Source of the DNA: Sipunculus nudus
Taxonomy: Eukaryota; Annelida; Sipuncula; Golfingiida; Sipunculidae
Reading direction: 5' to 3'
DNA: 64,000 nucleotides
Assembly: GCA_026874595.1 (NCBI GenBank)
Contig: CM049306.1
Location: 82,672,142-82,736,141, forward strand
How positions within the stretch are numbered: position 1 is the stretch's first letter; each line of letters begins with the position of its first letter. The position numbers were made by a program, and so were the translations under genes. Of this stretch, positions 1 to 13,148 are shown one piece after another. The notes beneath the pieces are model-generated. The model was not told where the DNA came from. It did no database searches and saw nothing but the letters and a program-made list of their open reading frames with translations.

Positions 1-1140
1 TCCCTAATTTATCAGATACCCCGCTAATCTAAACTCCGTTATTCCCTCGCCCCCTTAATCTGAACAGGGGTAATAATAAGTCGCAATATAGGGTCGCAAT
101 CATACCTGAACATTTCAGTTAATTTAGTTATGTTATGATTTATTGATCATCCAAAGGCCACTGCATTTATATTATATTATATGTGGTTACCATGAATCCA
201 TATTCCACAGGCAGACCTATCTTTCTGGTCATTTCATTCACTGATCGGCATCACAGGAACGGCATCGACCTATGCAGAAACTTTCTTTCTCAATCAAATA
301 ACTGTTTCTGTCAGCACACACTGTCCGGGTTTGGCATCAGTCATTTTTGTCACTTGTCATACAAACGGCTTAATTTCATTAAAGTATCGATAGTCTGAGG
401 AAAGTATAAAAAAAATAAAAGGTTCTTTTTCATATTTCGAAATTTACTATTAAATTTTCTCACTTTTACAGTGAACACATTTTTACCCACTCATTAGCGC
501 CATTTCGTCCTCCTGACCTTAGAGCATCTACAATCAACGTACTTGCTATCAAAGTGCCTTTTCATCCTTCATCAAGGAACGCATTTTAAAGCTCCCACGA
601 AATGCAAATATATTGGTCATGTTTAACAACTCGTCATAGCCAACAAGCACTCTGTCACTTGACAAACTGGACCAATCGTTAGCTGTTTTAGAATACTTTC
701 TAAGAACCCAGCATATTGATAAATCTCTATATTGTTTGATGAATTTCTGAACGCATGAATACAAGCTTGGCTTGTACGAAAGCCAACGTGTACATGGTAC
801 AGAAAATGATTCGTTACGATAGAGACGTTTTAGAGAGTCTGAGTTTGGGTTGTGAACAAGAAATATTGTCAAGATAAATATTTTAAAGAAATTAAGAATT
901 TTGTAATTTAAATTATTACATAAGAATTTACCACTTAAAGTGCTTATTTATAACTGAAGAATTGAGAAACTTTTTGTAAAAAAAAAGAAAGAAAAGGTAA
1001 CTAATCTCGACATATTTTATCTTCTTACAGCATTTAAGAATTGACTGAAGGACCTGGAACAATGTGAAACAATAATACTATAATACCCCTCAGATAGTCG
1101 CCTACTAGATACTCATTTATTATAAAAATAATTTATTAAA
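1..1140. other. AT-rich DNA without recognised gene
   Basis: No homology, splice-flanked exon or repeat is recognised. A 107-codon minus-strand open frame (872 to 549) is present, but its translation matches no family I know and has no supporting signals, so it is not called as a gene. Confidence 0.5.
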
Positions 1141-1145
1141 AATAA

Positions 1146-1148
<3 letters not shown>

Positions 1149-1198
<50 letters not shown>
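1149..1198. repeat. (TA)n microsatellite
   Basis: Uninterrupted alternating TA of about 48 bases, read directly. Confidence 0.97.
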
Positions 1199-1199
<1 letters not shown>

Positions 1200-1200
<1 letters not shown>

Positions 1201-2847
1201 TTACATAACACAAACTAAAATGGAAGAATATATTGCAAAGAGGAAGCGTAAAATGTTAACACACAAACAAAAATGGAATAAAAGTGGAAAAGCATACATA
1301 TAGAAAACGAATAATATCATAAATTGTACTAATAGGTCTAACCAATATACCAGTAGTTTTATTTCTGACATTTTTAAATATCTTTCGTTTTTATTTAGTT
1401 TGACACCATATTTTACCTTGTTCAATAACTACTTTTAACTACTAATTTAAAACCTTGACTCTGCAAGTGGCGGTTCAAATGACGTGCAAGTCCTCCGTCA
1501 AATAATAAGGGGCGAATTATAATAATAAATAATTATAATAGATAAGGCAAAATGATGTACGAGTTGGAGATCAATATAAGCAATATATGAACTCAATGTG
1601 TTTTCCTTTCATATTCAATTTTTATTTTCAGTATGTTTATCTTTCACACGATATCAGCATTAATTCTATAACTCACTGTGTTTTCTTAATGTGTTCTATT
1701 TGTTTTTTTTTTTTTTTTGTTTTTTTTTGTATGTTTTGAAGACACTATCTGCGTTAATTGTGCTGTGTTTTCCTTGACCTTTTAGATACATTATATAATC
1801 TTGCCGGTCTTGTTCCTTATTATAAGTAGAGAAATGTGACTACTGGCGATATAAAACACTGTCAGGTTCATATCACTTTTCCCTTCTATATACAAGACTT
1901 ACACAAACTGAAATTTGAATCTGACGCATCCACCATTGATCTGCTTCTTATCATCTTCTTATAATCTCCTCTTTGAAGTCGTCTACATTTTTATTCTGTC
2001 TTTTGCTTAGCATGTAGTTTTCCAGAAATGGAACGGTACTCTGCGACATACCTACTACCTACAATCCAAAAAAAGGACTGCTAGCTCCCAGAAAAACCGG
2101 CACTAATTTGCGGGTGATTGTACAGGACTCTTGTGGCCAGAGTGTACGTAACAGATCATCTGCCTTTATATTTTTTTTTTAAATAGTAGTTTGAAAATGA
2201 AGAGACCCACGTATGATCCGTGGGATCCAATTGTGAAAATATACATACATATACATATGTCCAATGATTGCCTTCATAGAATTTGTTCCTTTCAAATAAT
2301 AATAAAATTTGCCTGTGGTTGTTTATCTATACGCCACAATTATAATTTTCTGATTTCAAAAGCGATTATTCTATCGGGTCCGTCCTGCTGTGTCTGATAT
2401 ATAATAATGCACCTTAACAGTCTGCGCTGTTTTCTCTATGTTAGAAAGACAGTATTAAGAAAATATCTGCAAATTCAAATATAGTGTGGTACAACATTTA
2501 GGTTTTAGTTCTTGGAACGTGGCTCGATGTTCGCTCCGCCTGAATTCCTTTTGCTAGTCGGTTGTTCGGTCTTTGTATAAACCTAGGGTCAACCGTTTAG
2601 CAATGTTATGAAGTTACAGATTAAACGTCTATCAAACCCGATGAATCCACGAAAAGTTGGACTTGTGAGGCGGTAATTTGAACGGGCGATTCTTGATGCA
2701 TTTTATATTACCCGTATCTGTAAACTAGCATTTTAAAGCCTTCGGCCTTAGCCCAGCTACTTGCAATTAAGCATTAATTAAGATCTCGGTCTTACAAAAT
2801 GCTTGTCCTATATAATTCTGTTAATGTTAAAGATTCTAAAATTCTGG
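1200..2847. other. AT-rich intergenic or intronic DNA
   Basis: No gene or repeat family is recognised. It contains a T-run interrupted by one G at about 1709-1729. Open frames here are short and unremarkable. Confidence 0.5.
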
Positions 2848-4061
2848 GTCAATATCGCAAGTCATACATCATGGATGCTAGCGGAAATGTTATCAAAATA
2901 AAATATTGAACCTGTTACCTACCAGAGTCATCGCTGATAAACAGATAAACTCTGAAAAATTCATTAACACCATCACCGTGCCCGTGGTGACAAACACAAA
3001 ATCCTGAAGCTTCCGCCACTGTTGAGATGTAAACAATCTAAATATGAGAACTGCCCCCTGGGGAGTAATAAAGAATTACTGAGTGTCCATGAACAGTGAG
3101 GTATACGATAATTAGAGAACTGTCCTCTGGTGGTTAATCGAGTATTTTAAAGTGTCCTTGACTGTTGTGATGTAAACAATCTTAATACGAGAATTTTCCT
3201 CTGGTGGTATATTCAACAATTATAAAGGCTCCTTGACAGCGAAAAGGCGAACAGTCAATATCGCAAGACATACATCATGGATGCTAGTGGAAATGTAATA
3301 TAAATAAAATAATGAACCTATAACCTACCATAGTCATCGCTGATAAACAGATAAACTAAAAAATTCATTAACACTATCACCGTGCCCGTGGTGACAAACA
3401 CAAAATCCTGAAGCTTCCGCCACTGTTGAGATGTAAACAATCTAAATATGAGAACTGCCCCCTGGGGAGTAATAAACAATTACTGAGTGTCCATGAACAG
3501 TGAGGTATACGATAATTAGAGAACTGCCCTCTGGTGGTTAATAAAGTATTTTAAAGTGTCCTTGACTGTTGTGATGTAAACAATCTTAATACGAGAATTT
3601 TCCTCTGGTGGTATATTCAACAATTATAAAGGCTCCTTGACAGCGAAAAGGCGAACAGTCAATATCGCAAGACATACATCATGGATGCTAGTGGAAATGT
3701 AATAAAAATAAAATAATGAACCTATAACCTACCATAGTCATCGCTGATAAACAAATAAACTAAAAAATTCATTAACACTATCACCGTGCCCGTGGTGACA
3801 AACATAAAATCCTGAAGCTTCCGCCACTGTTGAGATGTAAACAATCTAAATATGAGAACTGCCCCCTGGGGAGTAATAAACAATTACTGAGTGTCCATGA
3901 ACAGTGAGGTATACGATAATTAGAGAACTGCCCCCTGGTGGTTAATCAAGTATTTTAAAGTGTCCTTGACTGTTGTGATGTAAACAATCTTAATACGAGA
4001 ATTGTCCTCTGGTGGTATATTCAACAATTATAAAGGCTCCTTGACCGCGAAAAGGTAAACA
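2848..4061 (+). repeat. Three-copy ~405-bp higher-order tandem repeat
   Basis: Three near-identical units start with GTCAATATCGCAAG at 2848, 3254 and 3658, giving lengths of 406, 404 and 404 bp. Each unit holds three diverged submonomers of about 70-80 bp, recognisable by GATGTAAACAATCT and by CCTCTGGTGG or CCCCTGGGGAG. It also holds a unique block with CACCGTGCCCGTGGTG (CACC/GGTG arms). Copies 2 and 3 share changes absent from copy 1 (for example the loss of CTCTG after ATAAA), so they duplicated last. No coding capacity is seen. Confidence 0.93.
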
Positions 4062-4380
4062 GTCTGAATATGAAAACTTCAATCCTGTGGCTAATAAATA
4101 AACACTTTGATGTTGATATGTAAAGTTGATGTACCGTAAAGTACCAAGTACCAAGTCAATGTGTACCGAGCCTACCAAATACTCTTTTATTAATTTCAAA
4201 AATGTACAGGCTACTTGATTTACACAACAACTGCGTGTGCAACAGTAAACAATATGACATATAACTGATATTTCTAATTACACATTAGTATATGTCATAA
4301 ACGAAGACATCAATCCTGCAGCAGACGAAAGACTTAATGTAAACAATAATATAACGTGCAATTTATAATAATTAAAAATA
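4062..4380 (+). repeat. Degenerate submonomers after the higher-order repeat
   Basis: The submonomer pattern continues in eroded form after the last full unit (AGGTAAACAGTCTGAATATG at 4054, then GTAAACAAT-like cores near 4246 and 4340). This looks like the older monomeric edge of the array. Confidence 0.5.
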
Positions 4381-5100
4381 TTGAAAACTGAATGCTTAAT
4401 CAATACGAAAATTTTCTTTAAAGTATCGTGTCTCCTCCCTAAAATACTGTGGAATCTGCCAAAATTTTGTAAAAAACCGTTTTCATTTTCTTGTACACAA
4501 GTGGTAATAAATTGTACCCGGCGCGATCACCAGCGCAAAAATATACCGCGGATATCACCTTGTGGCCGTACTGCACAAAAACATAAATATACTGTAGATG
4601 TCACGTTTATCCTTCGATTAGGTGTGAATTCTAAGGTGTCCTACATTGATGTTACTCATTATTACATGAGTATTGAGTTGTAATTTATATAGTTACAATT
4701 ATACTTGCGAATCGATATTAATTTCTTTATGATGTTAACGTACATCATTCCTAAATGCAGGATTTGTTAAACGAATGACATTGGAACAGATAAACATTCA
4801 CAATTTCTTTACAGAAGTATTTAAATCTAGCTATAGCTATAGATATATATGTAGAATTTGCAGATTACAATACTAGTTAAGCATAGAAACATTCAAAATA
4901 TACAATTTATTAAAGACATATTAGGTTTTACTATATAATGTATGAAACCTACCTAAAAAAAACTGAATGTGGGGGTAATAATGTGAGAATTACCTGAACG
5001 GGTGACATTTGTTGATAAACTTGACCGAAAGAACATAACATCTATCATTATAATCCCATCACAACGAAGTTGCGGGCGGGGCTACAGTAATTGCCCCTTT
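4381..5100. other. AT-rich DNA, no recognised feature
   Basis: A 100-codon open frame (4381-4683, opened by a TTG) gives a protein of no recognisable family with no upstream signal. I treat it as chance. Confidence 0.45.
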
Positions 5101-5149
5101 GCGCGTCCGTAATATTGGATTGAGGACGAATTTTTTAGCTAAATCATCT

Positions 5150-5400
5150 GACCAATACTCTCAATCTCCCAAATATAGCTCACCCAGCCACCAATGAAGA
5201 AACCTTTCGATTTTGAGGTCACGGGTTTAAGGTCACAGGACCAACTTATGAAAAAGCTTATGGACACATTTTAAGGAAACATTTTCATTCCAAACCTTCC
5301 ACCTTTCACATATCGCTCACCTACCAAAATTGAAAGAACCCTATTGATTCTGAGGTACCAAAATCAGAGGTCAAGTTCACACAACTGCCCTACTGATTGT
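5150..5400 (+). repeat. AGGTCA-rich diverged tandem repeat
   Basis: Two to three diverged units of about 120 bp share the order GCTCACC, CCAATGAAGAAACC, GATTTTGAGGTCA, AAGGTCACAGGACC and AAACCTTCCA. The same order recurs at 57870-58500, so this is a dispersed minisatellite-type family. Confidence 0.7.
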
Positions 5401-5890
5401 TTACAAATGCTGCGCTATGCGGTGCCCGTGTTTAAGTTAGAACACAGGACACGATTTAAAATTTAAGGCTAAAAGACCCCGTAATCCCTGTAGTAATATA
5501 ATTCAGAAAGACACCTGTATTGTATTTATGCCCTGATAATTCTTTTAACTAATAAATCACGAGGTTACAGTCAAAGGTCAGACGTTCGGCGCGTGATATT
5601 ATTCTTTGCATCAATGCAGCCAAATTAAAATATCTCCAGGGGGCACACGACAATACCAAACATCGCTCGTCACATCAAGACATTATAATAATAATAATAA
5701 TTATAACAATAACAATAATTAGCTTTTGTAAAGCGGTTTCTCATATAGCAATATCAAAGGGTTTTATGTAGGTATATATTGATGAAGACCTTAAATTGAC
5801 TGACACCTCTGGGCTGTCTAAGATTTAAAAGCAGATTATTCCACAAGTTTAGAGCCACCACAGAGAATGCTCTGTCTCCACAGGTCTTGA
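5400..5890. other. No recognised gene
   Basis: It contains a short AAT-rich run at 5688-5715. Nothing else is recognised. Confidence 0.45.
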
Positions 5891-5892
5891 AG

Positions 5893-5893
<1 letters not shown>

Positions 5894-5949
<56 letters not shown>
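5894..5949. repeat. (TA)n microsatellite
   Basis: About 54 bases of alternating TA, read directly. Confidence 0.97.
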
Positions 5950-5952
<3 letters not shown>

Positions 5953-8820
5953 ACTTGTATTACATACGTTCTTTTGAAGAGATGAACATCTTAGGTTCAT
6001 ATGCATACACTCATACTGTGAGAAGCATATCAAACTTAATATCATATCATAATTTTCCTTTTGACGGTGTGACATACAAAATGCTCGTTTTTTTTAACAT
6101 TTTGCTCTGGTCGATTTAGGCTGCATCTGTGTCTTTGTCTTTTATCAAAATATTATGAACACTGTAGGCCTACTTTTATGTTTTGTGGATGCCCGACTGT
6201 GATAAAAAAGTTATTTCCCTCTGCTCTGCTGCACATGTATGATGTGGTATTGCTAGCCGTGAAAAGCGTTGGTCCGGACTCCCCTGGACCCTCAACTCCT
6301 TCAAACCGCTTCTGGGATTATCTTCTATGTACGTGTATATCGTTTATAAAACTTGAGCCAAACTTGAACAAAGCAATGTCTCCGCTACAAATACATTTAC
6401 ACTGCTTTTCTCATGAATAGTACGACCCCGGTCTTTTTAGACCTAAATACACAGAAGCTGAAGTAAAATCCACTTTTATAAAACATTTATTTTACATGGA
6501 TCGTTCAAATATGTGTTATAACTAATCGAGGTAATGTCCATGGCCCAGATGGTGCCGTTCGATTGTGTCTAGAGGTGGAGGAACCTGTAGAACCAGGAGG
6601 AAACCACCGGAAATGTAAGGCCCACTGGGTCCGGCCCACTGACTGACTGAAGACGTTTTTGCTTTGTCAAGTAGTTACAGGTTGCTGTTGGCAAGACCCC
6701 AGCCCTGTGCGTTCCTTAAGCATAATTTTGAATTTTTTTACGAGCCGATGAACGTGATGCCACCAATCAAAGCAGGGAGCCGCGGGAGACCGCCACCCGT
6801 AACGGTGGCCCGGGGAAAGCTACAGCACCCACTGCTACAAAGGTAGAAGCAGCATGCATTCCCTCCGCCGATCACAGCAGCGGAGACCCAGCCATGCCAA
6901 TCAAGAGCCGAACCCGATTGATGAAACGACAGAGCTTCGAACGAATGCCATTTTATACTTGCAGTTACCTAGTCCGGCCCACTCTCATAGCCAGGTCGCC
7001 AGGGAGAAGTCCAACATTTTACCACTCGACCACCTGTTGCCAATATGTTGTAATTCATGATGCAAATATTCGCAATATTCGGGAAGGGGAATTTCTCGCG
7101 AAAATGAAACCATCGCGAAACAACGATAAAAATGGCAATCGCGAAAATTTAACCGCCAGGAATACGAAGTCAACCGCAGTATGTGTAGTCGTATGTTTAC
7201 CTGGATATCCTAATTAAGCATTCATGGGTTGCAATACAGTATCACGCGTCATTAACACGACACGGGTCACCTGATCAGTTGCTGAACAAATGCTGCCCAA
7301 AATACCCAAATGAATGGGTCAGCCACATCCCGAGAACAAAGGAATCACAAAGTGACACAATGATATATAGTTATTTGAGTTAAAATTGCTATGGTGATTC
7401 ATGTTACATTCGAGATAGCATAGTTTGTTCCTTTTGTGTTGCTTTACAACAAATCAACAAAATCAACAAAAGCCGTTTATAACTTTTCTGCACCAAGTTG
7501 CAAAGAGACAAACCAAACAACCAAGGAAGAAGAGGAAAATAAAAAATTAAAATTAAATTATAATTATAAAAATAATGGCACAAACATTTAATGTAGGTGA
7601 TAAAGGTTATAAAGCTTTAACAATGCAAGGTACTGCACATATAATCATATTAAAAAGCATTATGTTGTCGTATACATCACAATAATAAATGCTGTAATTA
7701 TGTTGCTAAAATATCGTAGCCATTTCTCAGTCTAGCCCAGTGTACATGTTTTTGTATTTTTTTCTACTTTTGTATGTTTGAATTAGTCAAGATTAATCAT
7801 TCACATCAGTGCCGTGTATTAACGGTCGCTTTTTGCGTGAAAGTAATTGTAAATTCATTACATGAAAGCGTCTTATTTATCGACAACCATGGACAAACCT
7901 TGCGAAAAATTGATGAATTATTGTACAGATACATACTCACCTCATTAACAGAGTTGCAACTATTTCGAGTCCAGCGCCATGTACACTAATAGACACGAAA
8001 TTATTTTCAGGAGACAAAAACTATTGATTTCCAGTTCGTAATATTGTTTCGCAAGTAGAACGTTATATTTTTACAGAATTTTTATAGGGCTTTAGCAATT
8101 TCATTGTTGACACAATATGAATTGCAGTTGACAACTACGTTACCCAATCAGCGTGTTCATTTTTATTGGATACCATCTAGATTGTATAAACTTTATTGTT
8201 TATTTCATTTTCAGGCCATTTATAGTCAAGAGAAAAATACAGCTTTTGTAATTCTATTTACAAGATGAACGACGGTATGTTCCATGTACATGTAATACTC
8301 ACGCTAGTATACTCTTCCCCTTTTTAATTAAATTTTACGTGAATCCTTAAGTTGTTTTCCAACTGTTAGCCTTGTGCAAAAAAAAAAAATGGGTCAACGC
8401 CCCTTAAACACTAACTGTGACTCGCCTAATAATAAAATGACCCTAGGTTCTACATGGAAGATTATCCTCCTACTGTTATGCACGGTCTGGGCCCCTGGTT
8501 AAAGATCTAGGTTAGATCTGTTAGGTTTTTCATCAGCAGTAAATTCCTATTAGGCATTACGCAGCCCTTTGCTTGGCTAAATAGCAAAACAAGTAATTTT
8601 CAGAGGTTCTTAACAATCAATTCCTTGAATCCAGTTTCTTTGTTGTATGCCCGGAGTCAATTCATCTCTTGTTCACTAAATAAAGCTGTGGCAACATTTG
8701 CAGCTGAATGGCTTTGTTTTAGCAGGCAAAAATACAGATATATATCTTTCCCGATGGGCCATCCCCAATTTTAGAGAGAGAATAAAATATATATGCACAA
8801 TCTCAAGTTATGGTGATTCA
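5950..8820. other. Long stretch without recognised gene
   Basis: There is a GC-richer patch at 6520-7220. On the minus strand, positions 7045-7020 read like a tRNA box A (TGGTCGAGTGGT), but no good box B follows, so only a decayed SINE is possible. Around 7060-7170 the motif CGCGAAA recurs, typical of short non-autonomous elements, but I cannot place its ends. The rest, 7220-8820, is featureless. Confidence 0.4.
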
Positions 8821-8829
8821 GAAAACCTG

Positions 8830-9085
8830 TAAATGAGTAGATTTGACCCAGAATATCAAGGTTAAGGTCACCAGTTTGAACTTATCCAATAACGTGGTGG
8901 GTCAAGTTGTGTTTTAAATTTGAGGACCAAAGTGTCATACATGGGGTTCACAATAATTTTATATTTCGGTGGATATGACTGGGAAGATCACGGTCAAGGT
9001 TACTAGATTTCAAACTGTGGAAAAAAAATGGCAGGACGAACTCATGCATCAAATTTGAGGAACATCAAGGTCAAGGTCGCTGAAA
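8830..9085 (+). repeat. AGGTCA-rich tandem repeat, about three units
   Basis: Units are marked by CAAGGTTAAGGTCACC (8859), GGTCAAGGTTACTAG (8994) and TCAAGGTCAAGGTCGC (9065), each after an A/T-rich spacer of roughly 70-135 bp. It resembles the family at 5150 and 57870. Confidence 0.6.
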
Positions 9086-9114
9086 CACAAACTCTTCCGA
9101 GAACTCTTTGGAAA

Positions 9115-9341
9115 CATCTTTTCTCGTCCTTTGCAAAACTCTTATTTGTCTGACTTGCCCCCAGATGTCGTTGTTTAATATGACCGGATTATTTAAGCGG
9201 ACCGCCCACATATTATAAACACGTGGATATAAACAATACGAACAGTCTGTGTGCAGTTGGATCGGCGTTTTCTGGCCTAATGTTATCAAATATTCAAGGG
9301 ATTACCTTTAGTAAGCAGACGTCACATATCCGTATGGGCCA
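9115..9341 (-). repeat. R500 dispersed repeat, copy F (partial)
   Basis: Read on the minus strand it follows the consensus seen at 53507: GGCCCATA, TGACGTCTGC, TAATCCCTTGA, AACGCCGATCCAACTGC, CACACAG, AATAATC and GCAAGTCAGA. It covers roughly the first half of the family. Confidence 0.7.
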
Positions 9342-9344
9342 CAT

Positions 9345-9985
9345 TATTCAAAATCGGTTTTTGAATAATAATCGGAATTTGCAAACAGATAACCCAAAAG
9401 AGAAAAACGCAAACCTCGCCAATCTGCATGGCCGAGGTATAAACCTGTCAAACATGTCATCGTATCATCGTTGTATTGTATAAACAAGTCGACATCGTCC
9501 AATATATTCTTCGTCCATAGATTTTACCGATCCTGTGATTAATCAGATGTTGCCATGACATGTTTTCCTTCCTCCTGAACCAGAGTAGATTGGTGTCAGG
9601 TATCTTCATCTGATAAATTGTTTCTTTTTCTTTTCTCCCAAACTTTTTGCACCAGTGCAATCTGTCTAATTCGTTTATCCTCAGATCCCCTTTGACTGTT
9701 CATGTTATTATGTAAGCTTTTAAAATAATTAAAGATTAATTTTACTATAACTGATATTCAGACTATAACCTTGTGAATACATATCGTGTCATATTTAAGG
9801 AAACGCCATAAACATTAATGATATATTCTTTTTATTTTCAATCAAATTTGAATCTTTTACCTGAATGAGTTCTAGGCTAAAGCCATCACGACTGATTTCG
9901 AAATGTGTCTTTTCAATATGACAAATGAAACGTAATGTATATCGAGCAAGATCTTGACATGGAGGGTTCCAGAAGTGCAACCAGT
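9345..9985. other. No recognised feature
   Basis: Ordinary AT-rich sequence. Short open frames on both strands have no recognisable products. Confidence 0.4.
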
Positions 9986-9989
9986 TTCG

Positions 9990-10400
9990 CCTATCGAGTG
10001 ATTGACGTGTCAGGGTACTGAGCCGTGAAGACTGGGAGGTGTGGGTTCGAATCTTAGAGTGGCAGGTATCAGCCCATATCGGGCTATTATCCAGAGTCTT
10101 TAAGTAAACAAGGGGGCATTTGGTAGCCTTTCTTTCTGGAATCAAGCTGTCCTAAGCTTAATGGGGACCTGAGTGGTCCATCGAAAGGGGAGCAAAGATG
10201 TCAATCTGTGGTAGTTTACAGTACCTAATGTCTCAAGGGGAAGAACCAAGGCTGTTAGCACTGCTTATCAGATAGCCTTATTTTCTGGTATCCAGTTTTT
10301 CCCAAGTTGGGGACCTGGGTTGTTACGTCGAAAGGGGACCGGAGAATTAGTCTCTAGATAAAAAACAGGGGGCGTGACAGGGCGTATACCTCTGTTTTGG
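9990..10400 (+). mobile_element. tRNA-derived SINE-like sequence
   Basis: A Pol III box B (GGGTTCGAATC) lies at 10043-10053, with a weakly tRNA-like head just upstream. The body has an internal duplication about 185 bp apart, seen as TTTCTGGAATC/GGGGACCTGAG/TCGAAAGGGG (10130-10190) and TTTCTGGTATCC/GGGGACCTGGG/TCGAAAGGGG (10282-10340). No tail or target duplication was found, so the ends are approximate. Confidence 0.45.
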
Positions 10401-10489
10401 CAGGTGCCATAGTATCCCCAGACAATTAATCCCCCCCCCCCCCCCACTTTAAGAATAGGCCCCCCATCTTCAGCAACAATTAATATCAG

Positions 10490-11636
10490 ACCACACTCAT
10501 AGAAAAGGTCACTCTCACAGAAAAGGTCATGACCCCAATTTCAATATACATCATCCCATAACCCATGTCTATATATATGCATACTATGAAAGAAATCTTT
10601 CCATTGGTTTTTGACTTATAATGCTCACAGTGCTGTTAAGTGGCAATGATTGGGTATTAAACGGCACGAAAACAAGTAAAAGAATAACAGGTGGCGCTAT
10701 CAGTTTCTGGTACATGACAACACTATCCAAGATATTCGGTCAAGTTGATTTTTGGACCAATCAATGCACCCCTTATTGAGATATTTATGATTTTGTGTGA
10801 TTTTCACCATATATGGCAATATTCAAGGTCAAGGCCACTCTCATAGGAAAGGTCATGACCCTAATTTAAATGAACATCATCCCATATTCCATATCTATGT
10901 ATATATATATATATATGCATAATATGAAAGAAATCTGTCCATTAGTTTTTGACTTATAATGCTCACAGTACTGTAAAGTGGCAATGATGGGGGTATTAAA
11001 CGGCACGAAAACAAGTAAAAGAATAACAAGTGGCGCCACCTGCTTCCGGTACATGACACTACTATCCTAGATATTCGGTCAAGTTGATTTTTGGACCAAT
11101 CCATGCATCCCTTATTGAGATATTAATGATTTTGTGTGATTTTCACCATATATGGCAATATTCAAGGTCAAGGCCACTCTCATAGGAAAGGTCATGACCC
11201 TAATTTAAATGAACATCATCCCATATTCCATATCCCATATCTATGTATATGCATAATATAAAAGAAATCTGTCCATTAGTTTTTGACTTATAATGCTCAC
11301 AGTACTGACAAGTAGCAATTTTGGGGGTATTAAACGGCACGAAATCAAGTAAAGAATAATAGGTGGCGCCACCAGTTTCGAGAACATGACAACCCTATCC
11401 ATGATCTTCCATCAACTTGATTTTGGGATCAATCCATGCAAGATTTCTTGAGATATTTAAGAATTTGTGTGATTTTCCCCAAAATTGGACCTATTCAAGG
11501 TCAAGGACACTCTCTTAGTCAAGGTAATGACCTCATTTTTAATAGGCGTCATCCTCTAACCCATATCTATACATATACCAAGTTTGGTAAAGATCCGTGA
11601 AATATTTTTTTGAGTTATCGCGCCAACAAGATTTAT
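10490..11636 (+). repeat. ~335-bp tandem core of element 1
   Basis: CAAGGTCAAGG starts units at 10824, 11163 and 11496 (339 and 333 bp apart), with a diverged unit before them. Each full unit carries a GGTGGCGCCACC-type palindrome (10690, 11029, 11362) after GAATAA, and the phrases TTTTTGACTTATAATGCTCACAG and TATTAAACGGCACGAAA. One unit includes a TA run (10903-10917). Confidence 0.9.
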
Positions 11637-11638
11637 AT

Positions 11639-11657
11639 GCGGCGGCGGCGGCGGCGG
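11639..11657. repeat. (GCG)n run before the 3' hairpin of element 1
   Basis: Six GCG/GGC repeats immediately upstream of GGGACCGGTATG. A longer run sits at the same place in element 2 (21532-21559). Confidence 0.9.
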
Positions 11658-11675
11658 GACCGGTATGAAAACATA

Positions 11676-11702
11676 GTATCCCCCGACTTTGTCTGGGGAT
11701 AC
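11676..11702 (+). other. 3' terminal stem-loop of element 1
   Basis: Eight perfectly paired bases, GTATCCCC and GGGGATAC, around an 11-base loop, preceded by GAAAACATA and followed by AATTA as in element 2. Confidence 0.85.
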
Positions 11703-11709
11703 AATTATT

Positions 11710-13115
11710 GTAAGAGTAAACATGTATGCATAATATGTAAATGTTATTTTTACGAACATCAATCAAGTGGTCTTCTCGTTTCAAATATACAGATGTTTAT
11801 GGCTTCTTTAAAACGCAATGGTCATAATCAAATGTATATATTCGATACCTACACACACTTCTGGGTCGTAAAGCTGAATACGGTCATGTTTAGGGCCATA
11901 TATGTGTGTAAACATCATATTTATTTTTAAATGGTCGTCTGTTTATGTGTAATAATGAGAGAGGGACAAACGAACAGACCGAGAGGGATACAGAGAGAAA
12001 GAGACAGAAAAACAGACAGGGACTGAAAGAAAGAGAGATGTAGTCCACTAAAAGGGTTTCTTTATCTGAAACTTATTTCAAAAGGTTTCCTCTGTTTAAT
12101 TCTTGTCAGATATATAGAAATATCATGATAATATAGAGTTTAGAATTGGTAAAAGTGCTCTAAATATCCACATTTATGTTGATGGGGCACGAATATCCGA
12201 GTCGGGTTGAAAGAAATAAATTTTGTATTTTTCTTATGAACAATCAGTTAAATGTTACTCAACTTCATGACAGAAGTGATAGAATCTCAAAATAAAGTAT
12301 CAACCTTTAAATTTTCCTAATTATTCAATAATAAATATGATAATCTGTTATCGTCATTACAGAGAAACCGTCATTCTGTCATAAATTATTATTTTTTTTA
12401 ATTACCAGAAAACAAAATATTGGTGTTAATACCTAGGTAGCTGACAGAACGCTATAGAGCTGTTATTATCCTGTAGATTATCTTAAATTGACTCGACTGA
12501 GATCTATTGTATCTATTTTTATCAGTCCATGACTTCGTGGCTGTTCTGAAAGACCCTTATTCTACAGCGCACGGTGACCGGCCACTCCATGCCATTTACA
12601 CGCGCCGGGGCACTTTGGTGTGGATGCGGGGATGACTGGAGGTGATGGCCCAGCAGCAGACGCTTACATGATAGATTCCCTCTCAAGGTGTCATCTCATT
12701 TCCTCCAAAACAAACTCCTCTAAGTCTACAAATATGATACAAAGACACAAAGTGCTAAAAAATGAAACATATATAGAGACTTTGTAATTGCGTTTCTTTA
12801 CCCACGGCCAGTTTATAAATTACTGTTCTTTATGCATAAACATTTTATAAATGAGGTTTCCTTGTTCTGCTGAAATTCCGAGCTTAGCTTACACGCTCGA
12901 TATAGATTTCTCTTGTGCCATGCTCAAAACGTTAATATCAATATCAATATTATCACGAGGGTTAATGACCGCACGAGTAAGACCCCAAGCCGTGGCTTTC
13001 TTGTAAACAAGTATTTCATTTTTAATTAGAGACACGACATGTGCCGAACTGAAATAAAATAAGTTTTTCTCAATGAAAATATTTGATTCTGTTTAGCATC
13101 TTTGTTGATGTGAAT

Positions 13116-13148
<33 letters not shown>

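Larger units (their letters stand above)
10412..11707 (+). mobile_element. Helentron-like element with tandem core (element 1)
   Basis: The 5' end GTATCCCCAGACAA (10412) is the inverse of the 3' end TTGTCTGGGGATAC. Just inside the 3' end a stem-loop forms, GTATCCCC (11676-11683) with GGGGATAC (11695-11702). Between the ends lie ~335-bp tandem units starting near 10490, 10824, 11163 and 11496 (partial), then a GCG run. Short terminal inverted repeats, a 3' hairpin and a tandem core are hallmarks of Helentron-associated non-autonomous elements. There is no coding capacity. Element 2 at 19897 has the same architecture. Confidence 0.7.

Noticed and set aside
549-872. 107-codon minus-strand frame
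   Set aside because: No recognisable family, no splice or promoter signals; length is within chance for AT-rich DNA.
2848-4061. CRISPR-like regular repeats
   Set aside because: Units are 405 bp without unique spacers; the sequence is eukaryotic.
7020-7045. tRNA gene or SINE head on the minus strand
   Set aside because: Only a box A-like word; no box B at the right distance.
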